From an uncultured Bacillota bacterium (GTDB lineage: Bacteria; Bacillota; Dehalobacteriia; UBA4068), in NCBI GenBank assembly GCA_934271085.1, contig CAKQQU010000001.1, positions 16,412-80,411 of the forward strand: DNA of 64,000 bases, read 5' to 3'. How positions within the stretch are numbered: the first letter of the stretch is position 1; every line of letters begins with the position of its first letter. Of the stretch, positions 27,782 to 37,927 are shown in pieces. A model generated the notes under the pieces. The model was not told the origin of the DNA and ran no database searches. It saw only the letters and a list, made by a program, of their open reading frames with translations. The translations under genes were made by a program, and so were the position numbers.

Positions 27782-28880
27782 TTAGTCTTTTGAGGCATAT
27801 TGGCGAAGATAAGCGGCGATAAATCCATCCAGATCTCCATCCATCACTGCATCTGTATTGCCCATTTCATAACCGGTACGGTGATCTTTTACCAGCCGGT
27901 AGGGCTGGAATACATAGGAGCGTATCTGACTGCCCCAGCCTATATCCTGCTGCTCGCCTCTGAGAGCCGCCATCTCCGCTTCCCGTTCCCGGATCTTTTT
28001 ATCCAGAAGCTTAGCCTTGAGAAGCTGCATGGCTCTGTCCTTGTTGGCGAACTGACTGCGCTCATCCTGGCATTGCACCACTATGCCGGTGGGTATATGG
28101 GTAATGCGCACTGCCGAATCTGTTTTGTTAAGATGCTGACCTCCCTTGCCGGAGCTGCGGTAGGTATCAATGCGCATTTCTTCTGCAGGTATTACTATTT
28201 CATTATCATCCGCCACCTGGGGAAGAACGTCTACCGAAGCAAAGGAGGTGTGTCTGCGTCCCTGGGCGTCAAAGGGTGATATGCGTACCAGACGATGCAC
28301 GCCCCGCTCGCTTTTAAGATAGCCGTAGGCATTGGCTCCGGTTACCGACAGGGTGGCTGATTTCATTCCTCCCTCGTCCGCAGGCAGGCAGTCTATCAGC
28401 TCAGCCTTGTAATGATGCCGCTCCGCCCAGCGTGTAAACATACGCAGCAGCATTTCAGCCCAATCCTGGGCTTCCAGCCCGCCTGCTCCCGCATGGATGG
28501 CAAGTATGGCGTCGTGGCTGTCGTATTCGCCGGATAGCATCTGGGAAAGCTCCAGCTCCTCCAGGAGCTTTTCAAAGGCGGCTGCGGCATGTTCAGCCTC
28601 TTTAAGAAAGCTGTCATCCTCCAGCGCCAGCTCTAAGGCTGCCTCTGCTTCGTCGCAGGCATTCCGGGCATTCTCATAGCTTTTGACAACTTCCCGGCGG
28701 CGGTTCAGCTTATCCACAAGGGCCTGAGCAGCTTCCCTGTCATCCCAAAAGCCGGCAGCACAGGTCTGCTCTTCCATTTTATTAATGGCTTCCTGCTTGG
28801 CCTCGATGTCAAAGAGACCTCCTGAGTGCGTCAAGACGTTTTTGCCCCTCCTGAATCAGAGGGCGGATATCTTCTATCAT
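27782..28880 (-). CDS. prfB: Peptide chain release factor 2 with programmed +1 frameshift
   Basis: Translation starts at ATG 28880 (AAGGAGG upstream) and reads 23 codons, ending MIEDIRPL...LRRSL, to an in-frame TGA at 28811-28809. An AGGAGG element (28823-28818) stands 3 bases before the slippery CTT-TGA, as in the classic prfB shift. A +1 slip joins the main frame, which continues ...LDIEAKQEA to 27782. The GGQ peptidyl-tRNA hydrolysis motif (GKGGQHLNKTDSAVR) and the SPF stop-codon reading tripeptide (RISPFDAQGRR) are present. RF2 recognises UGA and UAA, so it controls its own synthesis. It is 23 bases downstream of secA. Confidence 0.96.
28809..28823 (-). promoter_or_regulatory. prfB recoding site (+1 frameshift)
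   Basis: The internal Shine-Dalgarno-like AGGAGG, a 3-base spacer, then CTT and TGA followed by C. Spacing and slippery codon match the known RF2 autoregulatory site. Confidence 0.95.
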
Positions 28881-28903
28881 ATATCCTCCTTAAAATTATG
28901 GTC

Positions 28904-31558
28904 TTATTGGTTTCTGCCGCAGCAGTTTTTGTATTTTTTGCCACTGCCGCAGGGGCAGGGATCATTACGGCCCACTTTTTCCGCAGCGGTTTTGCGCACC
29001 GGCTGCTTTTTGGCAGGCGGGCCGCCGTGACTGGAGGTAATGTTCTGTCTTTCCTGAGGACGCTCCACCAGCTCGGCTATCATGCACATTCTGGTGACTT
29101 CCAACTGAATATCCTTGATCAGGGATTCGAACATGGCAAATGCTTCCTGCTTATAGGCGATCAGCGGATTGACCTGGCCGTAGGCCCGTAATCCTATGCC
29201 CTGACGAAGCTGATCCATAGCGTCGAGATGATCCATCCAGTTACGATCCACTACCTGCAGGACCACAGCATGCTCCAGAATGTTCAGTTTGTCTGCGCCC
29301 ATATCTTCTGCCCTTTGGGCATAATAGGCATGAGCCCTTTCCCTGAACAGCTCGGTTACCTCATCCCTGGTAATAGCTTTAAGTTCATCCTCGCTGGGCA
29401 TACCCACCGGCAGATAAGCGGCCATATCCTGCAGCAGGGCAGGAAGATCCCATTCTTCGGGATACTGGCTTACCCCGGAATAACGGCCTACAATCTCTTC
29501 CATGGCGGCGTCCATCATGGCCAGTACGCTTTCGTGAATGTCATCTTCGAAGAGGGCTTTACGCCGCTCGGAGTAGATCAGCTCTCGCTGGGCATTCATT
29601 ACGTCGTCGTAATCCAGAACAGTTTTACGGGCATCAAAGTTGCGCTCTTCCACCCGCTTCTGGGCTGTTTCGATACTACGGCTGACCAAAGCGGAATTGA
29701 TGGGCATGGAATCGTCCATACCTATTCTGTCCATGATATGGCTAAGATTATCTCCGCCAAACCGCTTCATCAAATCATCTTCCATGGAAAGATAAAAGCG
29801 GGTGCTGCCAGGATCGCCCTGACGGCCTGCACGGCCCCGCAGCTGATTATCGATACGCCGGGATTCGTGGCGCTCTGTACCAATGATATGCAGGCCGCCC
29901 AACTCTACTACCCGGTCATGCTCCTGCTGGGTGCTGGTCTTGTATTCCTCTATCAGCGCCAGGCGTTCCTGGTCGTCATATTCCTTGCCCTTGAGCTTAT
30001 CCTCGGCTATTTTGACCATAGCCAGCGCCTCGCCGTTGCCGCCCAACACGATATCAGTACCGCGGCCTGCCATATTGGTGGATATGGTGACAGCTCCTTC
30101 CCGGCCGGCTTGGGCGATTATGGCTGCTTCTTTTTCGTGATACTTGGCATTCAGCACCTGATGGGGTATGCCCCGGCGGCTGAGCATTTTGCTTAGCTGC
30201 TCGGATTTTTCGATGCTGATGGTGCCTACCAGTACCGGACGGCCCTTGGCGTGTTCTTCTGCCAGCTCGTCAAGAAGGGCATTGAATTTTCCCTGCTCTG
30301 TGTGGTAGACTATGTCCGGATTATCTATTCTGGCCATAGGCTTGTTGGTGGGTATGACTACCACATCAAAATGATATATCTTGCGGAATTCTTCTTCTTC
30401 GGTACTGGCGGTACCGGTCATACCGGCCAGTTTTTCGTACATACGGAAATAGTTCTGGAAGGTGATGGTGGCCAGAGTCTGGTTTTCCCGCTCTATCTTC
30501 ACATGTTCTTTGGCTTCAATGGCCTGATGCAGACCATCGCTGTAACGCCGGCCGAACATCAGGCGGCCGGTGAATTCGTCAACGATGATGACCTGGCCGT
30601 CCTTGACCACATAATCCTTATCCCGCTTGAAGATGAACTGGGCTTTAAGCGCTTGATTGATGTAATGGGAAAGCTCGGTATTTTTGGGATCGTACAGGTT
30701 TTCGATGCCCAGCGCCTGCTCCACCTTTGCCACGCCTTCTTCGGTAAGGGCGCATTGGCGGGTCTTCAGATCGATGGTAAAATCGCCGTGACATTCTTCA
30801 TCATCCGGATCCACTTTTTCTTTGAGCCGGGGTACGATAGTAGCTGCCTTGGCATACATATCAGAGCTTTTGGCCGAGGGGCCGGAAATGATAAGCGGAG
30901 TCCGGGCTTCATCGATAAGGATGCTGTCTACTTCGTCCACGATGGCATAGTAAAGGGGGCGCTGCACCATGTTTTCTTTGCGAAAGCACATATTGTCCCG
31001 CAGATAGTCAAAGCCAAACTCATTATTGGTGCCATAGGTGATATCAGCCGCATAGGCCTGTTTTTTGGCTGCAGGCTCCATGCCGTGAATGACCAGGCCG
31101 ACTGTAAGCCCCAAAAATTTATATATCCTGCCCATCCATTCACTGTCGCGGCTGGCCAAATAATCATTGACGGTAATAACATGTACGCCTTTGCCGAACA
31201 GGGCATGAAGATAAGCAGGGCAGGTGGCTACCAGAGTTTTACCTTCACCGGTCTTCATCTCCGCGATACGGCCGTCGGCCAGCACCATGCCGCCGATAAG
31301 CTGTACGTCAAAGTGGCGCATCCCCAGTACCCTGCGGCTGGCTTCCCGCACAACTGCAAAAGCCTCTACCAGCAGATCCTGGGGCTTCAGCTCCGGATCA
31401 GCGGCAATGCGCTGCCTGAATTCGGCAGTTTTGGCCTGCAGCTCTTCATCGGAAAGAGCAGCTATGGAAGGCTCCAGAGCATTTATCTGCTCCACTATTT
31501 TACTGTATTTTTTGATATCTTTGGCATTGTCATCAAAGAGGTTGCTGAAAAAGCCCAT
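28904..31558 (-). CDS. secA: Preprotein translocase ATPase SecA
   Basis: The product has 884 residues. It drives post-translational export through SecYEG. DEAD-type motor motifs are visible: Walker A in [13 protein letters not shown], Walker B/DEAD-like region [22 protein letters not shown], the preprotein cross-linking domain about 225-370, the second motor with [16 protein letters not shown] and [21 protein letters not shown], and a C-terminal zinc site ([13 protein letters not shown]) that binds SecB or lipids in other species. It is the first gene of the five-gene minus-strand run ending with rdgB. Confidence 0.98.
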   Translation of the reverse strand: MGFFSNLFDDNAKDIKKYSKIVEQINALEPSIAALSDEELQAKTAEFRQRIAADPELKPQDLLVEAFAVVREASRRVLGMRHFDVQLIGGMVLADGRIAEMKTGEGKTLVATCPAYLHALFGKGVHVITVNDYLASRDSEWMGRIYKFLGLTVGLVIHGMEPAAKKQAYAADITYGTNNEFGFDYLRDNMCFRKENMVQRPLYYAIVDEVDSILIDEARTPLIISGPSAKSSDMYAKAATIVPRLKEKVDPDDEECHGDFTIDLKTRQCALTEEGVAKVEQALGIENLYDPKNTELSHYINQALKAQFIFKRDKDYVVKDGQVIIVDEFTGRLMFGRRYSDGLHQAIEAKEHVKIERENQTLATITFQNYFRMYEKLAGMTGTASTEEEEFRKIYHFDVVVIPTNKPMARIDNPDIVYHTEQGKFNALLDELAEEHAKGRPVLVGTISIEKSEQLSKMLSRRGIPHQVLNAKYHEKEAAIIAQAGREGAVTISTNMAGRGTDIVLGGNGEALAMVKIAEDKLKGKEYDDQERLALIEEYKTSTQQEHDRVVELGGLHIIGTERHESRRIDNQLRGRAGRQGDPGSTRFYLSMEDDLMKRFGGDNLSHIMDRIGMDDSMPINSALVSRSIETAQKRVEERNFDARKTVLDYDDVMNAQRELIYSERRKALFEDDIHESVLAMMDAAMEEIVGRYSGVSQYPEEWDLPALLQDMAAYLPVGMPSEDELKAITRDEVTELFRERAHAYYAQRAEDMGADKLNILEHAVVLQVVDRNWMDHLDAMDQLRQGIGLRAYGQVNPLIAYKQEAFAMFESLIKDIQLEVTRMCMIAELVERPQERQNITSSHGGPPAKKQPVRKTAAEKVGRNDPCPCGSGKKYKNCCGRNQ

Positions 31559-31620
31559 ATATTTCCTCCATAATATGTTTATATGTATTTTTACTTTATG
31601 ACAATCGGACTTATCAATTA

Positions 31621-31648
31621 ATTATACCATCCCCGGGACTAAAGTCAA
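31621..31648 (-). promoter_or_regulatory. Predicted sigma-A promoter of the secA operon
   Basis: On the minus strand: -35 TTGACT (31648-31643), 16-bp spacer, -10 TATAAT (31626-31621). Confidence 0.7.
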
Positions 31649-31714
31649 ATAGCTGCCAGGTGATGAAATGCTGATTTATTGGCGAAATGTGATGTAAGCT
31701 GATATTATATATAA

Positions 31715-31744
31715 AAAGACCGCCGGGAGTTTCCTGCGGTCTTT
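31715..31744 (-). terminator. Terminator of the amino-acid ABC transporter operon
   Basis: A 9-bp outer stem AAAGACCGC/GCGGTCTTT (31715-31723 with 31736-31744), inner pairs with one wobble, and a TTTTT tail on the minus strand. Confidence 0.88.
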
Positions 31745-31787
31745 CATTTCTTTCAATATGAAGCAGTATCGGTATCCTGTCTTTGGA

Positions 31788-32561
31788 TCAGAGCATTTTG
31801 TCCAGAAAAGCTTTGACCCGGGGATGTGCCTGATTGTCAAAAAACTCTTTTGGCGGACAGTTGACTACGATATTCTTGCCGTCGATGAAGATGACCCGAT
31901 CCGCTATTTCCCGGGCAAAGGCCATCTCATGGGTAACTACCACCATGGTCATATGCTCTTCGGCCAGCTTAAGAATAACTTCCAGCACCTCGCCCACCAG
32001 TTCCGGGTCAAGGGCGGAGGTAGGTTCGTCAAAAAGCATCACATCAGGCCCCATAGCCAGTGCGCGGGCAATGGCTACCCGTTGTTTTTGGCCGCCGGAC
32101 AGCTTGGAGGGATAAGCATCGGCCTTATCTGCCAGACCTACTCTGGCCAGCTGGGACATGGCTATTTCTCTGGCTTCCGGCTTTTTTAGTTTTTTTACGG
32201 TGAGCAGGGCTTCCATTACATTACCCACGGCTGTGCGGTGGGGAAAGAGATTAAAGTTCTGAAAGACCATGCCGGTCTTGCCCAGCACCCTTTTGATATC
32301 AGCCTTGTCTGCCAGAGGATACTCCGGCATACCTTTGGATTCGATAGTTATGCCTTCGATACGGATAGCGCCCTGATCGATCTTTTCCAGCTTGTTGATA
32401 CAGCGCAGCAGGGTGCTTTTGCCTGATCCGGAAGGGCCTATGACCGAGATGACCTCACCCTTATATACATCCAGATTAACTCCATCCAGCACCTGCACAT
32501 CACCGAAGGATTTATGGATATTCAGCATCTGTATCATTGGTGTATTGTTGACATTATTCAT
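31788..32561 (-). CDS. Polar amino-acid ABC transporter, ATP-binding protein (GlnQ-like)
   Basis: The product has 257 residues. Walker [10 protein letters not shown] near residue 42, signature [15 protein letters not shown], Walker [15 protein letters not shown], and the H-loop VVTHEMAF place it in the polar amino-acid uptake family. It powers the two permeases encoded immediately upstream (22-base gap). GAGGT precedes the ATG. Last gene of the four-gene unit. Confidence 0.95.
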   Translation of the reverse strand: MNNVNNTPMIQMLNIHKSFGDVQVLDGVNLDVYKGEVISVIGPSGSGKSTLLRCINKLEKIDQGAIRIEGITIESKGMPEYPLADKADIKRVLGKTGMVFQNFNLFPHRTAVGNVMEALLTVKKLKKPEAREIAMSQLARVGLADKADAYPSKLSGGQKQRVAIARALAMGPDVMLFDEPTSALDPELVGEVLEVILKLAEEHMTMVVVTHEMAFAREIADRVIFIDGKNIVVNCPPKEFFDNQAHPRVKAFLDKML

Positions 32562-32583
32562 GTGTTTACCTCGTTAAGGTTGC

Positions 32584-33234
32584 TTATGCGCGGGCTTTGG
32601 CCCTTTTTTCCAGTCTGGAGAAGATGAACACCAGAATGGAGGCAAAAAGCAGGTAGAAGAAGAGAGCTATTACAAAAGCGTCTGCTCGGGCGCTTTTGAT
32701 GGCCAGATTTTTTGCTGCCCGCAGCAGGTCAAATTTGGCTATAGCCGTGACAAGAGATGTATCTTTAAACAGAATGATAGCCTCTGAACAGGTGGGAGGC
32801 AGCACTTTGCGTATGGTTTGGGGTATCACTACCCGCAGCATGGTCTGCCGAAAATTCATACCCAAAGCCTGACAGGCTTCATACTGGCCTTTTTCAATGC
32901 TGATAAGTCCGCCCCGCACTACTTCTGTTTCATAGGCGGTAGCGGAAAGAATGAATATGGTAAAAATTACGGTATCCGGTTCCAGTATTATCCCCAGCTC
33001 CGGCAATCCGTAATAAGCCAGGCAAAGCTGGAGCAGCATGGGGGAACCCCTGAATACCCAGGTGTAAAAATTAAGTATAGCTTTAGCCCAGCGGGGGCCA
33101 AAGGTTTTGATGATGGCAAAGATGATGGAAAGAGGAAAGCCCACCACCGCCACTATGCAGAAAAGTTTAACCGAGAAAGCCAGACCGTTTAAAAGGTAGG
33201 GCACGGAATCGATCGCATAGGTCAAAAAATCCAC
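32584..33234 (-). CDS. Amino-acid ABC transporter permease 1
   Basis: The product has 216 residues of the His/Glu/Gln/Arg/opine permease family. It has about five membrane segments. The EAA loop, which docks on the ATPase, is seen as YEACQALGMNFRQTMLRVVIPQTIRKVLPP. It is about as long as, and clearly homologous to, the neighbouring permease at 33250-33891 (same YEACxALG and AIxLxKDTxL blocks), so the channel is probably a heterodimer. Confidence 0.94.
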   Translation of the reverse strand: MDFLTYAIDSVPYLLNGLAFSVKLFCIVAVVGFPLSIIFAIIKTFGPRWAKAILNFYTWVFRGSPMLLQLCLAYYGLPELGIILEPDTVIFTIFILSATAYETEVVRGGLISIEKGQYEACQALGMNFRQTMLRVVIPQTIRKVLPPTCSEAIILFKDTSLVTAIAKFDLLRAAKNLAIKSARADAFVIALFFYLLFASILVFIFSRLEKRAKARA

Positions 33235-33249
33235 GGCATGTCCTCCTTT

Positions 33250-33891
33250 TTAATCGTAGGCTGTGAAGCGCTTTTCCAGGCGGCCGAAAAGATATACCAT
33301 CAGGCTGGTGAGCCCCAGATAAATTATAAAAACTATCAGATAGGCTGTGAGCATATGATCCCTGCTGACTATCTGGTTGGCTACCCGCACCATATCCTGC
33401 ATGCCTATAACACAGATAAGCGCTGTATCCTTAATAAGGTTGATGGCTTCCGAGCAGGCGGGGGGAAGAGCTATGCGGATGGATTGGGGCAGGATTATCC
33501 GGAGCATTGTTTTGTGGTAGGGAATGCCCAGGGCTTTGCAGGCCTCATACTGGCCCTTATCTACGGATTCAATGGCGGCGCGCATGATCTCGGTGATATA
33601 CGCAGCCATATTGAGGGTAAATACGCCTACAACTGCCCAGTATACAGGGATCTGTATGCCCATGAGGGGAAATCCGAATTTTGCAATGAAAAGCTGCAGC
33701 AGCAAAGGGGTCCCGCGCCATCCCCAGGTATAGATATTAAGAAGCCAGCGAAGCGGCTTTGGTCCCATAACTTTGCAGACAGCAAAAAAAATACCCAAGG
33801 GCAACACGGGCAAAATGGCTAGAAAATACATTTTAAGAGTATTAACCATGCCTACCCATATCTGAGGCATGATAGAGATAGCATAATCCAT
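33250..33891 (-). CDS. Amino-acid ABC transporter permease 2
   Basis: The product has 213 residues, with the same membrane layout as its neighbour. The EAA loop is YEACKALGIPYHKTMLRIILPQ. The N-terminal amphipathic start and WRGTPLLLQLF segment are typical of the polar amino-acid permease family. It lies 15 bases upstream of the second permease and about 128 bases after the binding-protein gene, with a stem-loop in between. Confidence 0.94.
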   Translation of the reverse strand: MDYAISIMPQIWVGMVNTLKMYFLAILPVLPLGIFFAVCKVMGPKPLRWLLNIYTWGWRGTPLLLQLFIAKFGFPLMGIQIPVYWAVVGVFTLNMAAYITEIMRAAIESVDKGQYEACKALGIPYHKTMLRIILPQSIRIALPPACSEAINLIKDTALICVIGMQDMVRVANQIVSRDHMLTAYLIVFIIYLGLTSLMVYLFGRLEKRFTAYD

Positions 33892-33945
33892 ATGAAAATC
33901 CCTGAAAGTTGTGCTCCCGGCTTTTTATAAACCGAAAAAATCAGT

Positions 33946-33985
33946 TAATTCTGCGCCGGCCTGAAAAAAGACCGGCGCAGAATTA
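33946..33985 (-). terminator. Stem-loop between binding-protein and permease genes
   Basis: A perfect 14-bp stem (33946-33959 with 33972-33985) with a 12-base A-rich loop. On the minus strand there is no clean T run directly after the stem. It probably acts as a partial terminator or 3'-end protector that keeps binding-protein mRNA above permease mRNA (inference). Confidence 0.7.
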
Positions 33986-34019
33986 CATTTGAACGTAAGA
34001 GATATTTTCCTTATAGGTT

Positions 34020-34868
34020 TTAAAGCAATATATCCTCACCGAACCATTTTTCGCTGATCTCAGCAGCCTTGCCGCTTTCTTTCAGAGCTTTAATGGCTTC
34101 GTTGAGCTTATCGGTGAAGGTGTCGTCTGCCTGGCGGACGCCGATGGCATAGAGCTCTTCGCCAAAGTTTTCTTCCAGAGCTTTATAGGCGGTGGGGTTT
34201 TTAACATTGAAATCGCCGTAGAAAACGATGCTGTCAATAACAACTGCGTCAACCCGGTCATTGTCCAGATCCATCATAGCGTTGACGAAGGTATCATATT
34301 CTTTCAGTTCGCCAAAAGAATCCATAACTTCCGGTTCGGTTTCCAGAGCGCTAATGCTGGAGCTGGCCATCTGGGTGCCTACGATTTTGCCTGCCAGATC
34401 AGCCTTGGTGTTGATATCGCTGTCGGCTTTGGTAACGATGATCTGGGTGCTGGCTACGTAAGGATCGGTGAAATCCATGACTTTGGCCCGGTCTTCGGTG
34501 ATGGAAAGGCCGTTCCAGATGCAGTCTATCTCATTGGTGTTCAGGCTCATTTCCACAGTGGACCAGTCAACAGGCTGGAGTTTTACTTCGATGCCGTAAT
34601 ACTCGGCTACAGCACTGGCCAGATCGATATCAAAACCGACTATCTCATTGTTTTCATCACGGAAGCCCATGGGCGGGAAAGCGTCATCCAGACCAAGGAT
34701 GAAATAACCTTTTGCTACGATATCATCCCAGGAAGTGTCAGCGGCGGTATTGCCTTCTTCGTTATTGCCGGTCTCGCCGTTATCTGCAGAATCCTCAGCG
34801 CCGCATCCGGTAGCTACCAGTGCAAAGGCCATAAGCATGATAGCCAATAATAACCATATCTTTTTCAT
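34020..34868 (-). CDS. Amino-acid ABC transporter substrate-binding lipoprotein
   Basis: The product has 282 residues. The signal peptide ends in VATGC with lipidated C22, followed by an acidic Asn/Glu linker. The bilobed type II binding fold is recognisable from YFILGLDDAFPPMGFRDENNE, GFDIDLASAVAEYYG, NEIDCIWNGLSITEDRA, and the hinge/second-lobe DSIVFYGDF region. It captures a polar amino acid outside the membrane for the two permeases. The amino acid cannot be named from sequence. First gene of the unit with a near-consensus promoter. Confidence 0.95.
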   Translation of the reverse strand: MKKIWLLLAIMLMAFALVATGCGAEDSADNGETGNNEEGNTAADTSWDDIVAKGYFILGLDDAFPPMGFRDENNEIVGFDIDLASAVAEYYGIEVKLQPVDWSTVEMSLNTNEIDCIWNGLSITEDRAKVMDFTDPYVASTQIIVTKADSDINTKADLAGKIVGTQMASSSISALETEPEVMDSFGELKEYDTFVNAMMDLDNDRVDAVVIDSIVFYGDFNVKNPTAYKALEENFGEELYAIGVRQADDTFTDKLNEAIKALKESGKAAEISEKWFGEDILL

Positions 34869-34941
34869 TTTCTTTTATCCCTCCGAATAGTGTTTTGCGG
34901 ATCAAAGGGCATAAAATCCTTTTGATCAATATCTCTGATAA

Positions 34942-34970
34942 ATTATATCTCTAATGTACTAAAAAGTCAA
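34942..34970 (-). promoter_or_regulatory. Strong sigma-A promoter of the amino-acid ABC transporter
   Basis: On the minus strand: -35 TTGACT (34970-34965), 17-bp spacer, -10 TATAAT (34947-34942). The rest of the 34869-35209 gap is A/T rich, with two small hairpins (around 35092-35113 and 35171-35192) and no gene. Confidence 0.75.
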
Positions 34971-35209
34971 GGATTTTGAGGCCATTGTATTTTTTGGCGA
35001 AAAAAGGAAAAATTTGTCGGAAGATGCAGCTAAAACAGTTCATTTTTTGTCATTTATGGGTATAAATAATGGGGGTTCCTGAAAAAATAATAATGATTTG
35101 CTTAAAAATCATTTTTCCTGCATCTGAAAAAATAAAGTCATATTCAGGATAACCTAAAGCAAAATTAATAAAGGTTGATCTGTGCGAACCTTGATTTGGA
35201 GGATATTTT

Positions 35210-36025
35210 ATGAAAAAATTTTTTACTGTTTTATTTCTAAGCGGATTTATTTTCTTTACGGCTGCAGGTACAGCCTGGGCGGACAGCGGTTACTATATTT
35301 CCTCCGGCGGAGAAAGTATCGGCAAGGTGGCTGATTTATTGGGCGTGGATCATAAATTGTTGTCTTTGATTAATGATCTGGACGAAAACCAGCTTTTGCC
35401 AGCCGGCAAACTGCTGCGTTTGCCCCAATCGCCCTGCCTGAAAATTACAGTAGCTTCAGGCGATACTCTGGATTCTCTGGCAAAAGGTTATGATATCAGC
35501 GTTGACCGTCTGGCTTCCTGCAATGGGCTGCGTCTCTCTGACCGTCTTTATCCGGGGCAGCAACTGCTGGTGCCTTTGGATGATGAAGAGGCTGTCTGCG
35601 CCTTTGAACCGGTAGAAGAACCGGAGCGTGCAGTGCATACGGCCTTTATGCTGGATGATTATTTGTGGCCTGCCATAGGAGCTATCAGCTCGCCTTACGG
35701 AGAGCGTTGGGGTACTTTTCACTGGGGATTGGATATCGCTGTGGATGAGGGCACCCCGGTACTGGCCGCTGCCAGCGGTTGGGTAGAGGAGGCTGGCTGG
35801 AAGAACGATGCTTACGGTTATGCGGTAATGCTGGATCACAGCAACGGCAGGGAGACCCTTTACGGACATGCCTCAAAAGTAGCTGTGCAGCCCGGGGAAT
35901 GGGTGGAGGCCGGGCAGGTGATTGCCTATTCCGGCAGTACAGGCAACAGCACAGGCCCCCATGTGCATTTTGAAATAAGGCTGGATGGCAGCTGTGTTGA
36001 TCCTCTGCAGTATTTACCGGAATAA
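35210..36025 (+). CDS. Secreted LysM-M23 peptidoglycan endopeptidase
   Basis: The product has 271 residues. A Sec signal peptide ends near residue 24 (AWA-D). Two LysM-type domains follow (about 28-72 and 78-123), which bind peptidoglycan glycan strands. The C-terminal 120 residues are an M23/LytM zinc endopeptidase: H171 and D175 (HWGLD), H220, and H251xH253 (HVH) form the metal and catalytic set, so it looks active. It should cut peptide bridges during growth or spore processes. GGAGG precedes the ATG. Confidence 0.94.
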   Translation: MKKFFTVLFLSGFIFFTAAGTAWADSGYYISSGGESIGKVADLLGVDHKLLSLINDLDENQLLPAGKLLRLPQSPCLKITVASGDTLDSLAKGYDISVDRLASCNGLRLSDRLYPGQQLLVPLDDEEAVCAFEPVEEPERAVHTAFMLDDYLWPAIGAISSPYGERWGTFHWGLDIAVDEGTPVLAAASGWVEEAGWKNDAYGYAVMLDHSNGRETLYGHASKVAVQPGEWVEAGQVIAYSGSTGNSTGPHVHFEIRLDGSCVDPLQYLPE

Positions 36026-36095
36026 AACGGGCAATAATAATTAAGCGGGGCAGTATCCCCGCACAAAAATAAATGTAAAATCAAGGAGGTAGAAC

Positions 36096-36968
36096 ATGAA
36101 CAAGCCGGCAATTTGGCAAAAAGTTACACTGGTTGCTATGCTTATAGCCGCTTTTGCATTATTTGCTGCATGCGGCAATAACGGCACCAATGGAAACGAT
36201 GTGAATGGGGACGATAATGATAATCAGGTAGCAGGCGCAAGCCAGAAAATGGAATATGGCTATATTCTGGAAGTAAATCCCCAGGCAAAGACCATTCTGG
36301 TAGAAAGTTTCCGCATGGTTCCCCAAGTGGATCAGGCTGCTTTGGAGCGGGAAGGGCTTACCGCCGACAGTGAAGGGTTTTATAATGGGTATTATTTGAT
36401 CACAGGCGGTTCCCGTATGCTTTATCCTTTGGCAGACAGCGTAGATCTGAAGCTCAGCGATCTGGATTACAGTACCAATAGTTATTATCTGGACAGATAC
36501 GGTATGCGAAATTCTGCCGAATGGCTGGAATCCCAGGGAGGGCAGGAAGCTGCCGCCAGCGGCATGGGCGATAATTCTCCCTCGGCTGCTGCCGACGGAG
36601 TCAATGACCTGACGGAACAGAATGATACTTTTGGCGCAGGCAAAGATACTTTGAATGACACAAATACCGCTGCTGGTAACAATAACGTTAAAAATAATGA
36701 CGCTGCCAACAGCGTCAATAAAGGCAACAATGCTCTTGATAACAATAATCTTAATAACAATAATACAGCAAATAATGGGCTGACCAGTGATCTCACTGAT
36801 AACCGGGCCGGGAATAATAATACCAATGATACCTGGCGTGCTTATAGCGGCAATGATATTACTTATCTGAATATCCGTATCGGCGCTTATCAGCATATAC
36901 CTTTCTGCATTTATCTGGAAAACGGTAAGGTGGTCCGTATCGTAGAGATGGATACCATTTACCGCTGA
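36096..36968 (+). CDS. Lipoprotein with asparagine-rich linker
   Basis: The product has 290 residues, with AAGGAGG upstream. The lipobox is LFAAC near residue 26. A folded region of about 100 residues (MEYGYILEVNPQAKTILVESF to YLDRYGMRNSAEWL) is followed by about 100 residues dominated by Asn with Asp, Thr and Ala, and a short C-terminal end (NIRIGAYQHIPFCIYLENGKVVRIVEM). I do not recognise a domain. The Asn-rich part looks like a flexible spacer. Its 3' end overlaps the convergent dGTPase gene by 10 bases. A GC hairpin lies before it at 36045-36062. Confidence 0.7.
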   Translation: MNKPAIWQKVTLVAMLIAAFALFAACGNNGTNGNDVNGDDNDNQVAGASQKMEYGYILEVNPQAKTILVESFRMVPQVDQAALEREGLTADSEGFYNGYYLITGGSRMLYPLADSVDLKLSDLDYSTNSYYLDRYGMRNSAEWLESQGGQEAAASGMGDNSPSAAADGVNDLTEQNDTFGAGKDTLNDTNTAAGNNNVKNNDAANSVNKGNNALDNNNLNNNNTANNGLTSDLTDNRAGNNNTNDTWRAYSGNDITYLNIRIGAYQHIPFCIYLENGKVVRIVEMDTIYR

Positions 36969-37927
36969 TCCAGATATTTACGGGCTTCCTCCAGAGCAAA
37001 GCTGTCTGTCATACCGGCGATATAATCGCAGACAGCTCTTTCCCTGGAAAAGCAGTGAAATTCCTGTGGCAGAAGCTCGAAATGGGAAAGATAGTAGCTG
37101 TAAAGGCCAAAAATCAGTTCTTTAAGCTTGTCCTCCTGTTCCAGCATATCTGGACGGAAATAGACGTTTTGGAACATGAATTCCCGCAATTCCTGCATGG
37201 CAGCAGCTACCGCATCAGACATTTTGATCTCCGGTATGCCGCTGCTTTGACGGATAATATCAGTAACCATGGTATTGATGCGCTGGGCATGGGTCTCTCC
37301 CAGGACTTGCCGTATTCGCCGGGGCAGTTTGTCATTGCTTAAATAGCCGCTGCTGATGGCGTCATCAATATCATGATTAAGGTATGCGATACGGTCGCAG
37401 TAGCGGATCAGCATACCTTCCAGAGTAAAGGGCAGTTCCTCGCCGCTGTGATGAAGTATGCCGTCGCGTACCTCGTGGGTGAGGTTCAGCCCTTTTCCTG
37501 CTTTTTCCAGAATATCTATTTGCCGCAGGCTCTGGCGGCAGTGGTTGAAGCTGGGATCAAGCTTGTTCAGAGCCCGCTCTCCAATATGGCCGAAGGGCGT
37601 GTGGCCCAGATCATGTCCCAGGGCAATGGCCTCTGTAAGATCTTCATTCAGGCGTAAAGCCCTGGCAAGAGTGCGGGATATCTGGGCGACCTCCAGGGTA
37701 TGGGTAAGCCGTGTGCGTACATGATCCCCCTGGGGATTGATGAAAACCTGGGTTTTGTGTTTGAGCCTGCGGAATGATTTGGAGTGGATGATGCGATCCC
37801 TGTCCCGTTGCCATACCGTTCGGATAGGGCATTCTTCTTCCGGTTGGGGGCGGCCTTTGCTTTCATAGCTGTGGGAAGCATAGGGCGCCAGATATATTTT
37901 TTCTATTTTCTGCCAGTCTTTTCGCAT
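36959..37927 (-). CDS. dgt: Deoxyguanosinetriphosphate triphosphohydrolase-like HD protein
   Basis: The product has 322 residues from the ATG at 37927, which overlaps the stop of the upstream HTH gene (TGATG). It is an HD-domain dNTPase: first histidine in RLTHTLEVAQISRTLA, HD pair in GHDLGHTPFGHIGE, and a later aspartate in IRYCDRIAYLNHDIDDA. Such enzymes cleave dNTPs to nucleoside and triphosphate. The substrate range of this shorter type is usually broad or unknown. The coupling to a small DNA-binding protein is unusual (see findings). Confidence 0.92.
   Translation of the reverse strand: MRKDWQKIEKIYLAPYASHSYESKGRPQPEEECPIRTVWQRDRDRIIHSKSFRRLKHKTQVFINPQGDHVRTRLTHTLEVAQISRTLARALRLNEDLTEAIALGHDLGHTPFGHIGERALNKLDPSFNHCRQSLRQIDILEKAGKGLNLTHEVRDGILHHSGEELPFTLEGMLIRYCDRIAYLNHDIDDAISSGYLSNDKLPRRIRQVLGETHAQRINTMVTDIIRQSSGIPEIKMSDAVAAAMQELREFMFQNVYFRPDMLEQEDKLKELIFGLYSYYLSHFELLPQEFHCFSRERAVCDYIAGMTDSFALEEARKYLDQR

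Noticed and set aside
30251..31573. 440-codon plus-strand frame opposite secA
   Set aside because: Antisense shadow of the secA coding sequence; no start signal and no protein family likeness.
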